DNA from: Streptomyces sporangiiformans
GTDB taxonomy: Bacteria; Actinomycetota; Actinomycetes; Streptomycetales; Streptomycetaceae
Direction of reading: 5' to 3'
Length of the DNA: 64,000 nucleotides
NCBI RefSeq assembly: GCF_005768555.2
Contig: NZ_VCHX02000101.1
Coordinates: 16,590-80,589, forward strand
Below the pieces are notes generated by a model. The model was given only the letters and a program-made list of their open reading frames with translations, had not been told where the DNA came from and ran no database searches. This document shows, piece after piece, positions 7,859 to 16,113 of the stretch. A program made the translations under genes and the position numbers. Positions within the stretch are counted from its first letter, which is position 1, and every line of letters begins with the position of its first letter.

Positions 7859-8812
7859 GTGTCGGAGCTTCTCCCGGTGAACGCGGGGGCTCTGTCGGCC
7901 GACGCCCGCGTCCTGCCGTCGGTACGCGCCATCGGCGCACGTCATGGTTTCGACTACACCGACGACGCGGCGACGGCGGCGATGCTCGCGGAACGACGAC
8001 GGGCGCTGCGTGCTTGCGAGCGGGGGCCGTTGGTGTGGCTGGGTGCTCTGGCCCTGAGCGCCGGCGTCGTGTGGCCGATCCTGGGTCCTGTGGTGCCTGC
8101 CTTCTCCGGAAAGCCGGTGCTGGCGTTCGGCCCGGCGGGTCCGCTGCTCGTGGTGGCGGTGGCTGCCCTCGCGCTGGTACGGCGGCGCTGGAAAAGGGAG
8201 TTGCTGGACGCGAGGCTCGCGGGCTACCGCGAGGTGCTCGGGCTGGCGCGGGCCCACGGGGTGCCGGTGACTCATGTGCCGGGCTGGCTGGTGGGGCGGT
8301 CGTTCAGCGGCGGCCGGGAGACGATGCCGATTCCTGTGTACGCGGAGGTGGAGCCATCGCCTGGCGGACCGTCGTCCGGAGGGCTGTCGCCCGAAGGGCC
8401 GTCGTCCGGAGGGTCGTTGCCCAGCGAGGCAGAACCGTCGACAGCGCCGGACGTTCCCACGAAGCCCGCGTCGGTGATGTCGTACGAGGCCATGGCGGAC
8501 GAGGGCGGCTGGCACGACGAGACAGGGTGCCTGCTGCTGTTCGCGGGGATCGTCGGTGTGGCGTGGGCCGTCTCCTCGGACAACCCTCTCGGCTATCTGG
8601 CAGCCTTCGTCGCCGTCCCCGTCGCCATCTCGATCTGGGTGGCCGGTAGCCGCCAGGGCCGTGAGAGGCAACGCCTCCGGGAGACGGCTGTGGCGTACGT
8701 ACGTGCTCTCTCCGCGGCCCAGGCGGCGGGAGCGGGCGTCCCCGAACTGTCGCCGGTCCTGCAGAAGTTGCTGGAGGAGGAGACGGAGAAGGAGAAGAAC
8801 CAGGCGGCCTGA
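7859..8812 (+). CDS. hypothetical four-helix membrane protein
   Basis: 317 residues from GTG 7859 (GGTGGAG 9 bases ahead; GTG 7844 is an alternative). Two hydrophobic helices near residues 60-110 and two near 235-270 flank a low-complexity linker with repeated PSSGG/PEGPSSGG units. The segment between the first helix pair and the linker (GYREVLGLARAHGVPVTHVP) is similar to RYREIVGIARSGGADIPATY in the protein at 39447, so the two are probably distant paralogues. The C-terminus is a charged coiled-coil-like tail (LLEEETEKEKN). No function can be assigned. It is divergent from the Tad operon. Confidence 0.7.
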   Translation: MSELLPVNAGALSADARVLPSVRAIGARHGFDYTDDAATAAMLAERRRALRACERGPLVWLGALALSAGVVWPILGPVVPAFSGKPVLAFGPAGPLLVVAVAALALVRRRWKRELLDARLAGYREVLGLARAHGVPVTHVPGWLVGRSFSGGRETMPIPVYAEVEPSPGGPSSGGLSPEGPSSGGSLPSEAEPSTAPDVPTKPASVMSYEAMADEGGWHDETGCLLLFAGIVGVAWAVSSDNPLGYLAAFVAVPVAISIWVAGSRQGRERQRLRETAVAYVRALSAAQAAGAGVPELSPVLQKLLEEETEKEKNQAA

Positions 8813-8825
8813 GAGCTGTTTGGCC

Positions 8826-9062
8826 CTACCCTCCCGCCAACCTCTCCTCTGCCGCCCTCTCCTTCGCCATTCGCCTGAGCGCTCTCTCGGACGGCTGCGC
8901 GGGACGCTCCGGGATGAGCAGGTCGTTCTCGTCCACGTACCACTCGGAGGACGGGTCGTAGAAGCAGTGCCGGTCCAACAAGTGTGCGGCGCTCGGCTCT
9001 TCATGGGTCACGGTCCGGAAGTACCCCTTGTGCCAGACCCAGGAGCGTGTCTCCCGGGACAT
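8826..9062 (-). CDS. small hypothetical protein
   Basis: 78 residues from ATG 9062 with an AAAGGG-type ribosome site. It is rich in Trp, His and Tyr in the first half (WVWHKGYFRTV, HCFYDPSSEWYVDEND) and has a basic-acidic helical C-terminus (ERALRRMAKERAAEERLAGG). Composition and codon bias look like a real protein. It may be co-transcribed with the gene at 9102-9863, which lies 39 bases upstream on the same strand. I do not recognise the family. Confidence 0.5.
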   Translation of the reverse strand: MSRETRSWVWHKGYFRTVTHEEPSAAHLLDRHCFYDPSSEWYVDENDLLIPERPAQPSERALRRMAKERAAEERLAGG

Positions 9063-9101
9063 GCCGCCGCCGCTGCCCTTTCATCTTCACCAAGGGCATG
9101 C

Positions 9102-9863
9102 TCAGTCCCTGAGCCGAGTCGCCGCGAACTCGAGGAGTTCACCGAGCCCGATCTCGCGGGGGGATCCGGGTTGCGTGCCCCACTCCGCAAGCAACCAAGT
9201 CCCGTGCCACTCAACCCGCCACGCTCCTCCGTGACGGTTCTCGAACTCGACGAAACTGCCGCCCGCGCCTTCCATCCACTCGATCTCCTCCACAAGCCGA
9301 CGCGGTTCGGTGAAGCCTCTACCGGGATTGGTGCTTCGGCCCTTGGTCCGGGTGTTGGCGTACCGCATCTTCAGGAAGGGCAGCGGCTCCCGGTCGAGGT
9401 TGTTCAGTCGGAGCATGCGATAGCGGGTGATCGCTTCGTCGAGCGTTTCCTGACCGGAGAACTCACAGGCGTACGCAGGGAATGTCAGCCGGACGTGCGG
9501 CGTCATTTCCGGGTGCTGGACGTGATAGAAGTCGTGCACTTCGGGGGCTATACCAACAACCGCGTCGAAGCCGTGAGGACCAGTCGGCACCCGGAACCCC
9601 TCCAGCGCACCGAGATACGGATTCCGGGCGAAGATCTCCTTCTCCCTCTCGCGGGCGAACTCCAGGGTGGCCACGGCCAGTTCGTGATCGTAGGAGTTGC
9701 GACCGCTCAGCTGGAGCAGCCGCGTCCCGTCGGCGGAGAGCGCCCCGGCAAACTCGATCCCCCGCACCGGCGACCAGCGCCAGGCTCCGTCGAGCCCGGC
9801 GATCGGGGTCACATTGCGAAAGCCGGCGACAACAGCCGGAAGGTCCACGGTCTGAGGGTCCAC
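9102..9863 (-). CDS. hypothetical protein
   Basis: 253 residues from GTG 9863 with GGGTGGGG just upstream. The sequence alternates beta-type segments with charged helices, has no signal peptide or membrane helix, and contains aromatic stretches (WRWSPVRGIEF, VHDFYHVQHPEMTPH) and a C-terminal strand pattern (GAWRVEWHGTWLLAEWG). It is probably cytoplasmic. It resembles the single-copy accessory proteins often found beside SMI1/KNR4 and toxin-immunity genes in Streptomyces, but I cannot name a family. Confidence 0.65.
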   Translation of the reverse strand: MDPQTVDLPAVVAGFRNVTPIAGLDGAWRWSPVRGIEFAGALSADGTRLLQLSGRNSYDHELAVATLEFAREREKEIFARNPYLGALEGFRVPTGPHGFDAVVGIAPEVHDFYHVQHPEMTPHVRLTFPAYACEFSGQETLDEAITRYRMLRLNNLDREPLPFLKMRYANTRTKGRSTNPGRGFTEPRRLVEEIEWMEGAGGSFVEFENRHGGAWRVEWHGTWLLAEWGTQPGSPREIGLGELLEFAATRLRD

Positions 9864-10072
9864 GACCCCACCCTACGAGGGGGCGGGAAACCGTACGGCT
9901 GTCGTCCTGGCCTCGCCCACCCTCTGGATTGCGACGAGGAGTTCACCTTCGCCAAATCCCAGGATGAGGACGAGGACGAGGACGAGCGCGGGACCTCCCG
10001 CTGATCATCCATACGAGTGAGCCAGTGGCATACACCCGTCTGGCTTGAATTGCGGTCATTACCGTCCGCCAC

Positions 10073-10951
10073 ATGGTCAGCTCATCCCACGAGGCGATGC
10101 ATCGCATCTTCCAGGAGGACCCCGGCGCCTTCGCGCGGACCTTCCGGGCCCTCGATCTCCCCTTCCCGGACCCGGTCGCGGTGTCCCTCATGCCCACCGA
10201 CCTCACGGAGATCCAGCCGCTGGAACGGCGGGTGGACACCCTCCTCAGGCTCGACACCGCCTCCGGCGAGAGCCACCTCCTGGTCGTCGAGGCCCAGGGC
10301 AAGAAAGACCCGGAGAAGCCCGCCAGCTGGGCTTATTACATCGCTCATCTCTACGCGAAGTACCGCATCCCGCCTGTCCTGCTGGTCACCTGCCAGGACA
10401 AGGCCACCGCTACCTGGGCCGCCAATCCCATCACCATCGGACCCAAACAGTGGCGCACCCTCACCTTGCGCCCTCTCGTTCTCGGCCCGCACAACGTCCC
10501 CGCCATCACCGACCCGTCCACCGCGGCCCGCGACATCCCCCTCGCGACACTCTCCGCCATCACTCATGGCAAGGACGACAACGCCGCTGCCATACTGAAA
10601 GCCCTGGCCGCCGCTTTGAAAACCGTCGACGAAGACACCGCGAGGATCTTCGCCGAGCTCACCGAACTAGGCCTCGGGACCGCCCCGGCCGCCAAGACCT
10701 GGAGGCACTTGATGTCCGTCGACCTCTCCTTCTTCCGCTCGGAGACCTCCCAGCGTCTGCGCGCCGAGGGCCGCGTAGAGGGTCATGCCGAGGACATCCT
10801 GCTGGTCCTGGGCGAGCGCGGCATCGACGTCCCGGACGACGTTCGCGCGCGGATCACAAGCTGCACCGACCTGGAAACACTCCGAGGCTGGCTCAAGCGC
10901 TCCCTCACAGCCGCCACCGCCGAAGACCTGTTCGCGAACCCGAAGGACTGA
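10073..10951 (+). CDS. Rpn-like PD-(D/E)XK nuclease-family protein
   Basis: 292 residues from ATG 10073. The N-terminal half shows a PD-(D/E)XK-like core: an Asp in RVDTLLRLDT, then LLVVEAQGKKDPEK (Glu-x-Gln followed by lysines) and a helix with SWAYYIAHLYAKY. This matches the Rpn/transposase-like nucleases common in Streptomyces. The C-terminal half is helical, with a short Glu-Gly-Arg/His linker (RAEGRVEGHAEDILLVL) and the tail typical of this family. Its last 265 bases are copied again directly downstream. Such genes are often multi-copy and recombine. Confidence 0.75.
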   Translation: MVSSSHEAMHRIFQEDPGAFARTFRALDLPFPDPVAVSLMPTDLTEIQPLERRVDTLLRLDTASGESHLLVVEAQGKKDPEKPASWAYYIAHLYAKYRIPPVLLVTCQDKATATWAANPITIGPKQWRTLTLRPLVLGPHNVPAITDPSTAARDIPLATLSAITHGKDDNAAAILKALAAALKTVDEDTARIFAELTELGLGTAPAAKTWRHLMSVDLSFFRSETSQRLRAEGRVEGHAEDILLVLGERGIDVPDDVRARITSCTDLETLRGWLKRSLTAATAEDLFANPKD

Positions 10952-11270
10952 CGGGCGGCGTGGGCACAGCCGCATGACCCCCGGCCGCCAAGACCTGAGG
11001 CACTTGATGTCCGTCGACCTCTCCTTCTTCCGCTCGGAGACCTCCCAGCGCCTGCGCGCCGAAGGGCGCGCCGAGGGCCGTACAGAGGGCCGCGTAGAGA
11101 GTCACGCCGAGGACATCCTGCTGGTCCCGGGCGAGCGCGGCATCGACGTCCCGGACGACGTTCGCGCGCGGATCACAAGCTGCACCGACCTGGAAACACT
11201 CCGAGGCTGGCTCAAGCGCTCCCTCACGGCCGGCACCGCCGAAGATCTGTTCGCGGATACGAAGGCCTGA
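10687..11270 (+). repeat. tandem duplication of the Rpn-like gene 3' end
   Basis: Bases 10687-10951 and 10983-11270 are near-identical direct repeats starting GGCCGCCAAGACCT. The second copy lacks one G at the start (CTGGAGG versus CTGAGG) and has extra bases in the linker, changing AEGRVEGH into AEGRAEGRTEGRVESH. The copies are separated by about 32 bases of unrelated sequence. Confidence 0.9.
11007..11270 (+). pseudogene. duplicated C-terminal fragment of the Rpn-like protein
   Basis: The second copy can be read from ATG 11007 as an 87-residue peptide beginning MSVDLSFFRSETSQRLRAEG and ending at 11270. It corresponds only to the C-terminal third of the gene at 10073 and lacks the nuclease core. 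A one-base deletion at the copy's left edge puts it out of frame with any longer reading. It could still be translated as a small protein, but a gene remnant is more likely. Confidence 0.7.
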
Positions 11271-11288
11271 CGAGCGGCGGTGAAAGGT

Positions 11289-11308
11289 CGGCCCCCACCA
11301 GGGGGCCG
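11289..11308. terminator. GC hairpin after the Rpn-like fragment
   Basis: CGGCCCCC-ACCA-GGGGGCCG forms a perfect 8-base-pair stem with a 4-base loop, 18 bases after the stop at 11270. No T-run follows, as is usual in Streptomyces. It lies between convergent genes. Confidence 0.5.
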
Positions 11309-11318
11309 GCATGACGAA

Positions 11319-11391
11319 CTCTGGGCGGACCCGTCATCAGCAAGGTGCTGCTGCGCCACCCGCCGGTGGCCGACGACGAGTCCGCCCAGAG
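11319..11391. repeat. long-armed inverted repeat between convergent genes
   Basis: CTCTGGGCGGAC (11319-11330) and GTCCGCCCAGAG (11380-11391) are perfect 12-base inverted arms separated by 49 bases. The interior can be read as a coding scrap (SKVLLRHPPVADDESAQRFG) but has no start. It may be a bidirectional terminator or a structured RNA near the end of the LysM gene at 11404. Confidence 0.45.
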
Positions 11392-11403
11392 GTTCGGGCT
11401 TGA

Positions 11404-12204
11404 TCAGTAGGGCCCGTTGACGTTGTCGATCGAGCCGTACCTGTCGGCGGCGTAGTTACAGGCCGCCGCGATGTTCGCGACCGGGTCGAAGGGGTCGTTC
11501 GCCGTACCAGGCACGTGGTAGGCGGCGAAGGTCGGATCGATGACCTGCAGGAGGCCCTTGGACGGCGTCCCGGCCGCAGCGTTGGAGTCCCAGTTGTTGA
11601 TGGCCTGCGGATTCCCCGACGACTCGCGCATGATGTTGCGGTAGATGCCGTCGTAGGTGCCCGGGATCCCGTTCTTGGCCATGACGTCCAGAGCCTCCTT
11701 GATCCAGCCGTCGAGGTCGTTCGTGTACGACTTCGCGGCGGCGGGAGCGGCGGCTGGCGCTGCGGGCTTGGCGGGGGCCGTCGAGGCCTTCGGCGCCTTC
11801 GGCGCCTTAGATGTCGCTTTCGCCTTACTTGACGACGATTGCACCTTTTTCGTGCCGAGCGTCAGCGTGAGGCCTGGGTAGATCATCGCCGGGTCGTTGC
11901 CGATGACCGCACGGTTGGCCTTGTACAGCTTCTTCCAGCCGCCCTTCGTGTGGTGCTTTCGCGCGATCTTGAACAGCGTGTCGCCCCGGACCACCTTGTA
12001 CGTGATGAGCCTTACATCCGGGACTGTGACTTTCCCCGCCTTTGCGAACTGCGCGACCTGAGCGACCTGAGCCGACTCGACGGCGTGAGCGCCGGTCGCC
12101 CCCGTGATCGGGAGCGCGAGCGCGACTCCGCCCGCCCCCGCGGCGACGATGCCCCGGGTGAGGGGGTGGATTCTCTGACGGCGGTGCTTACCTCGTGCGG
12201 GCAT
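11404..12204 (-). CDS. secreted LysM / transglycosylase-like cell-wall protein
   Basis: 266 residues from ATG 12204 with GGAGAGGAAAT as ribosome site. It has a basic N-terminus with a twin-arginine-poor signal peptide (about 1-42), then a LysM domain (about 58-110: YKVVRGDTLFKIARKHH ... MIYPGLTLTLG), an Ala/Pro/Lys-rich linker, and a C-terminal lysozyme-like domain of the actinobacterial transglycosylase type with IMRESSGNPQAINNWDSNAA (catalytic Glu candidate) and SKGLLQVIDPTFAAYHVPG. It should bind and cleave peptidoglycan, as Rpf/SLT-type enzymes do in germination and growth. It is preceded by a c-di-AMP riboswitch, as known for streptomycete resuscitation-factor genes. Confidence 0.88.
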   Translation of the reverse strand: MPARGKHRRQRIHPLTRGIVAAGAGGVALALPITGATGAHAVESAQVAQVAQFAKAGKVTVPDVRLITYKVVRGDTLFKIARKHHTKGGWKKLYKANRAVIGNDPAMIYPGLTLTLGTKKVQSSSSKAKATSKAPKAPKASTAPAKPAAPAAAPAAAKSYTNDLDGWIKEALDVMAKNGIPGTYDGIYRNIMRESSGNPQAINNWDSNAAAGTPSKGLLQVIDPTFAAYHVPGTANDPFDPVANIAAACNYAADRYGSIDNVNGPY

Positions 12205-12220
12205 GACGATTTCCTCTCCG

Positions 12221-12400
12221 GCGCCTGCGAGGTGAGCTGTCGGGTTCGGGCTGGAGGTGCCCGGCCGCACGGTGCGTGCGGCTTCACCCCAAGCCGTTCC
12301 GGTATCCGGATCGGCGACTTACCTGGGTCCCCCGCTCCTGCCTTAGCGCGTGGATGGATGGGTTCCGGGGCGGCGGCAGGATTCGGCGATCCGCCCGGAT
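12221..12400 (-). promoter_or_regulatory. ydaO-type c-di-AMP riboswitch
   Basis: Read on the minus strand, the leader holds the conserved ydaO blocks in order: GGATCGCCGAATCCTG (from about 12394), GGGGGACCCAGGTAAGTCGC (about 12334-12315), CTTGGGGTGAAGCCG (about 12295), and CCGAACCCGACAGCTCACCT with CGCAGGCG (about 12250-12223). The last block is the nearly invariant end of this class. It lies 17-200 bases upstream of the LysM/transglycosylase start. In this family c-di-AMP binding normally turns expression off. Edges are estimates. Confidence 0.9.
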
Positions 12401-12404
12401 CGAC

Positions 12405-12929
12405 GAGAACGTATGCGAGAGCACACAGGCGGAACAAGACCCGAAATCAGGTCGAGATTCGCACAACCCGGTCAGAACGAGTGGGCAAATCACCCGATTA
12501 CGACGGAGCCCAAAACTCAACTTGCCTTCCGCAAAGGCAAAGTAGCGAGACTCGGCACAGCGCCCGATCTGCCCCAACGTGACTCATTTCACGCGATCAA
12601 GCACAACCAAGCACAACCAAGCACCTGCAAGTGCAGTCAAAGCGGTAATCAAGACAACTCGGGCATTACGTTCCAAGCGCCCAAACAGGCATGCCCCGTG
12701 GGCCGAGCCCGCCGGCCCCTTCCAGGGAGAGGTCCGCGTCCGCATAGTCACCGGAGAGCCGGCCCCCGGCCCGAGTCCGGCTTTGAAGTGGCGGCCGCAG
12801 CCTCGGTGTTCGCGACGCCTGTAGCCCCGCGAAGCAGAAATTCGGGTCGAACGTCCGCCGCCTTGAGGGTATTTCTGTAGTTGAGCCGCAAGTGGCGGCC
12901 ACCCGCACAGCAGCCAGAGAGGCGCCTTT
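12405..12929. other. intergenic region, divergent promoters
   Basis: 525 bases with no gene I can support. It is less GC-biased than its surroundings and contains the direct repeat AAGCACAACC twice near 12600-12620. It must hold the promoter for the riboswitch transcript (minus) and for the APH-like gene (plus). Confidence 0.5.
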
Positions 12930-13910
12930 ATGCAGAGCGCGGCCGACTTCATTGCGGATACCTATGAGCTGGGCACTGGACCGTGGACGATGACACCGGT
13001 CACCCGTGGCGCGCTGGGGCAGATCTGGAAGTTGTCCGGGAATGGCACCTCATGGGCAGTGAAGGAGCTCCTCTTCGGCTGTGACGAGCGGCAGGTCCAC
13101 CGGGAATCCGCATTGCGGAACGCCACGGAGAAGCTGGGCATCTCAGCGCCACGTCTCATCCCGAATCGCAACGACGGATACGTCTCCCAACTCACCCCCG
13201 CACTGGGCGGGTCCTTTGTGAAGCTGTACGACTGGGTCGACGGAACCGAGGCGGACGCCTCTGATCCGGGCATCCTGAGCTGGTGCGGCCGGACCCTGGC
13301 CATCCTCCACAGAGCCGGAGAGGGCGCGAGCGAGACACCCGCCCCCTGGTATGAACAGTGCCACCAGGAGGCCGACTGGGCAGAGCTGCACAAGGAGGTT
13401 CGCCGGGTCGCCATGCCGTGGTCGGACGCGCTGGGCCGGTTCATCGCCACTTCGGCTGTGGAGCTGGCGCACTATGTGACTCCGTCCGCTCCAGGTGATG
13501 TGGTGACGTCACATCTCGACATGCAGCCGCAGAATGTCCTGGTCGGTCCGACGGGGCCGGTTCTCCTCGACTGGGACAACGCCGGTTCCATATCGGCGGA
13601 ACGCGAGCTCGCTCGCGTCGTATACGTCTGGGCGGGCGGGAACAACTTCCACGCTGATTCCGCCCGGCGATTGGTGCGCGCATACCTGGGCGCCGGGGGC
13701 GGCGCAGTCATCAAGAACCTGGAATCGTTCTCGATGCTTTTCGCAACGGCCTTGAACTACGTTTACGTGCAGGCGGAGTGTGCGGTCGATCCGAACGTGA
13801 CTGCCGAGCAGCGTGCGTTCGCGAGCAATCAGGTCGTCACTTCTCTGCAGAACTTTCCAGACTTGACCGCGGTCTCCCGATTGACAGAAGCGCTCGAGGC
13901 CGAGTGGTGA
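12930..13910 (+). CDS. APH/choline-kinase-fold phosphotransferase
   Basis: 326 residues from ATG 12930. It has a small N-lobe with a lysine in SWAVKELLFG, then the catalytic block TSHLDMQPQNVLVG (the HxDxxxxN loop) and LLDWDNAGSISAERELARVV (the metal-binding Asp-Trp-Asp). This places it in the aminoglycoside phosphotransferase superfamily, which phosphorylates small molecules or antibiotics. The substrate cannot be inferred. Its last 82 bases overlap the convergent gene at 13829-14581, an unusually long antisense overlap. Confidence 0.82.
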   Translation: MQSAADFIADTYELGTGPWTMTPVTRGALGQIWKLSGNGTSWAVKELLFGCDERQVHRESALRNATEKLGISAPRLIPNRNDGYVSQLTPALGGSFVKLYDWVDGTEADASDPGILSWCGRTLAILHRAGEGASETPAPWYEQCHQEADWAELHKEVRRVAMPWSDALGRFIATSAVELAHYVTPSAPGDVVTSHLDMQPQNVLVGPTGPVLLDWDNAGSISAERELARVVYVWAGGNNFHADSARRLVRAYLGAGGGAVIKNLESFSMLFATALNYVYVQAECAVDPNVTAEQRAFASNQVVTSLQNFPDLTAVSRLTEALEAEW

Positions 13911-14581
13911 TCGAGGAGTTCCTCCAAGGCACGGGCGTAGGCGCGGAAACCTGCTCTGCCGCTCTCCGGCGCGCTCGAGTCAGGGCGGAGGATGCCCGGT
14001 AGAAAAGCGACCCGCCAGGTCCTGAAAACGCTCGTCGGAGTACTTCGCCCCGTCCCGTCCGCCAGGTCGACGGCGATCCTGAGGATCTCGGCGACCTCCT
14101 CCGCCCCCTGCTGTGCTTCCGTTCCCGCAGTGAGAGCGCCGCTGATCAGGGCTTGCAGGAAGTGTGTGAGCTGCAGGTCCGCGCCCATGTGGCACATGCG
14201 GCGCACTGTCGAGGGCTCTTCGAGTTCTTCCTGGCGTTCCGGAACCCCTTCGACACCGCCGGACCAGAGAAGCAGGAAGGGGGCCACCACTTCGTAATCG
14301 CTGAACCATCCCAGGTCGTCGTTGAGCGCCATGGCCGCGTCGCTGAATCCGCAGACCGTGCGGATGCCGTTCAGCAGGCGATCCACCTCGTCCTGCCGGC
14401 GTGTCAGAAAGTCGCCCACGGACACGTCAGGAAGCGCCCAGGTGCCGGTGGCGCGCACGGCCCCGATCTCCACGATGCCGCCGAGCGGGCCGAGGATCTC
14501 GCGCGCGAGCCTCGACTCCGGGACAGAGTAAGAGACAGATTCAGAGCCAGGGCCCGAACCAGGGCCCGTCCGTCCTGACAC
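13829..14581 (-). CDS. hypothetical protein, paralogue of 15385-16074
   Basis: 250 residues from GTG 14581, 5 bases after the zinc-ribbon gene, so probably co-transcribed with it. The central part is clearly related to the protein at 15385: GGIVEIGAVRATGTWALPDVSVGDFLTRRQDEVDRLL aligns with its GILELGAV...LRDVSLADFVAVRRYELDRLL, and MCHMGADLQLTHFLQALI with MVRTGGDLQLATLMHALV, ending in a shared FRTWRVAFLPGILRPD/FRMWRVTFLPDLLRPD block. It is mostly helical with no membrane segment. Family and function are unknown; genes of this kind sit among immunity-type genes here. (Motifs are split to show alignments, all short.). Confidence 0.65.
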   Translation of the reverse strand: MSGRTGPGSGPGSESVSYSVPESRLAREILGPLGGIVEIGAVRATGTWALPDVSVGDFLTRRQDEVDRLLNGIRTVCGFSDAAMALNDDLGWFSDYEVVAPFLLLWSGGVEGVPERQEELEEPSTVRRMCHMGADLQLTHFLQALISGALTAGTEAQQGAEEVAEILRIAVDLADGTGRSTPTSVFRTWRVAFLPGILRPDSSAPESGRAGFRAYARALEELLDHHSASSASVNRETAVKSGKFCREVTT

Positions 14582-14586
14582 GTGCT

Positions 14587-14883
14587 TCAGGACTGGTAGG
14601 GCTGCTGCTGCGGCTGCCCGTACGTCTGACCGCCCTGGCCGCTCGCGCCCTGCGCGTGCACCTGCAGCTGCTCAGCCTGTTCCTTGGTCACCTTCTGCTC
14701 CGCACCGCAGAAGGTGCACTGCGTCGCGAACTTCGTGGAGAACGGGAACAGCGGCACGAAGAACAGCGTGAACTTCGTGACGCGCTTTTTGAGCGTGTGC
14801 GCGGCGGGATTGCCGCAGTGGGCGCACATCAGCGTCAGTATCGCGAGCTGGTACAGGTATCCCTTGGTGCCGAAGATGATCAT
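14587..14883 (-). CDS. zinc-ribbon protein with Gln-rich tail
   Basis: 98 residues from ATG 14883. The core contains two Cys-x-x-Cys knuckles, MCAHCGN near residue 19 and CTFCGAEQ near residue 56, which fit a zinc ribbon. The segment between them is hydrophobic (FTLFFVPLFPFS) and could sit at the membrane. The C-terminus is a Gly/Gln/Tyr-rich tail. Proteins of this kind are widespread single-copy genes in Streptomyces; the function is unknown. First gene of a probable two-gene unit with 13829-14581. Confidence 0.75.
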   Translation of the reverse strand: MIIFGTKGYLYQLAILTLMCAHCGNPAAHTLKKRVTKFTLFFVPLFPFSTKFATQCTFCGAEQKVTKEQAEQLQVHAQGASGQGGQTYGQPQQQPYQS

Positions 14884-15007
14884 GTTGGTCCCTCCCGGGT
14901 CAGTGCCTGCCGGCCCGGTGCCGGCGAGCAGCTAGGTGCGGTCGCGAAGCACAGTCTCGTACACGTCGCCCCACCGAGAGAACGTATGCCCAGGTACCGG
15001 CCTTCAG

Positions 15008-15371
15008 TCAGGCGAGTTCGCGCTCGAGAAGGCACAGAAAGCGGGCCAGGTCGGAGGCGACGACCTCGCACGGGATCGGTCCTTCCGTGTAGACGCCTCC
15101 TGCGGCCAGCGAAGGGGGCAGCCGGTACACGGTCGTCCCATCGGTGGCGCTCAGGGCGAACAGTGCGCCTCCACCATCGGACCCGAAGACGACGACGGAG
15201 TCCTCACGCGTGCCGACGATCCGTGTCGGAAGTTCCCCGCGCAGCCCCGCGGCTGTCTGGTCCGCCGGGTGCACGAAGAAGCACCGAAGCAGCCGCGACA
15301 TAGTTGTCGCCGGGCGGGTAGCCGTACCGGGAGGCGAACTGCTCCGTGAAGGTGGAGGCGAGCGCAGCCAT
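15008..15371 (-). pseudogene. frameshifted hypothetical gene
   Basis: Two reading frames join to give one protein. The first, from about ATG 15371, reads MAALASTFTEQFASRYGYPP then GDNYV. The second, continuing at about 15303, reads SRLLRCFFVHPADQTAAG and ends with a well-formed C-terminal half (SVVVFGSDGGGALFALS and SDLARFLCLLERELA). The shift lies near GACAACTATGTCGCGG (15296-15311). The second half resembles SMI1/KNR4-like C-termini with the G-S-D-G-G-G turn. This is either a true frameshift mutation or a one-base sequencing error. Confidence 0.65.
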
Positions 15372-15384
15372 GCGCCTGGCCCAT

Positions 15385-16074
15385 TCACCGATCCACTCGA
15401 TACGGATCAACCAAGTCCTCCAACGCGTGAGCATGTTTCCTGTAATTGACTCTGTCGCCCTCACATGAGCGTGCATCGGGACGCAAGAGGTCCGGCAGGA
15501 AGGTGACGCGCCACATCCGAAAGGTGTCCGACGCCACCCGTTCGCTGTCGACGCCCAGCAACGAGCCCGCCCTACGCACAACAGCGAGAACGAGTGCCGA
15601 TGCCGCCGCAACGCCAGGACCTCGCACTGTGGCAGCGCCCACCAGAGCATGCATGAGAGTGGCCAGCTGCAGGTCACCACCCGTGCGAACCATACGCCGC
15701 AGCACGGCAGGGTCATCGGTGTCAGGGGGATAGCCTTCGATGCAACCTGAGTACAGCATCAAACTCTCAGCCGTCACCTCGCGATCATGGGCCCACCCTC
15801 CCTGCCTCTCGAAGATGGCCATCGTCTCGGCGGAGAAGTCACCGATGTGTCGAACGCCTTCAAGAAGGCGATCCAGCTCATACCGACGAACCGCCACGAA
15901 GTCCGCAAGTGAGACATCTCGCAGGGACCACGCCCCCAACTCCGCCCCCGACTCCATCACCGCGCCCAGCTCCAGAATTCCCCACAGCGGAGCGAACACG
16001 TCGTAGCCGAGCCCTGTTTCCGAACTCGGCGCGCGCCTTTCCGTCATCGCAGCAGACCCGTCCAGTAGTTCCAC
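15385..16074 (-). CDS. hypothetical protein, paralogue of 13829-14581
   Basis: 229 residues from GTG 16074, or 220 from ATG 16047, which has a better GGACGGG site. It is clearly homologous over most of its length to the protein at 13829 (see that entry), including the DLQLATLMHALVGAATV helix and the FRMWRVTFLPDLLRPDARSC block. It is predicted to be a soluble helical protein. The frameshifted gene 15008-15371 begins 14 bases downstream. The two paralogues are separated by the zinc-ribbon and frameshifted genes. Function is unknown. Confidence 0.65.
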   Translation of the reverse strand: MELLDGSAAMTERRAPSSETGLGYDVFAPLWGILELGAVMESGAELGAWSLRDVSLADFVAVRRYELDRLLEGVRHIGDFSAETMAIFERQGGWAHDREVTAESLMLYSGCIEGYPPDTDDPAVLRRMVRTGGDLQLATLMHALVGAATVRGPGVAAASALVLAVVRRAGSLLGVDSERVASDTFRMWRVTFLPDLLRPDARSCEGDRVNYRKHAHALEDLVDPYRVDR

Positions 16075-16113
16075 GCACCGATGAGCGCAGGCAAGGAATC
16101 AGTGCCATTCCTG

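Noticed and set aside
12600..12622. Direct repeat AAGCACAACC
   Set aside because: Only two short copies in an intergenic region; not enough for an iteron or CRISPR call.
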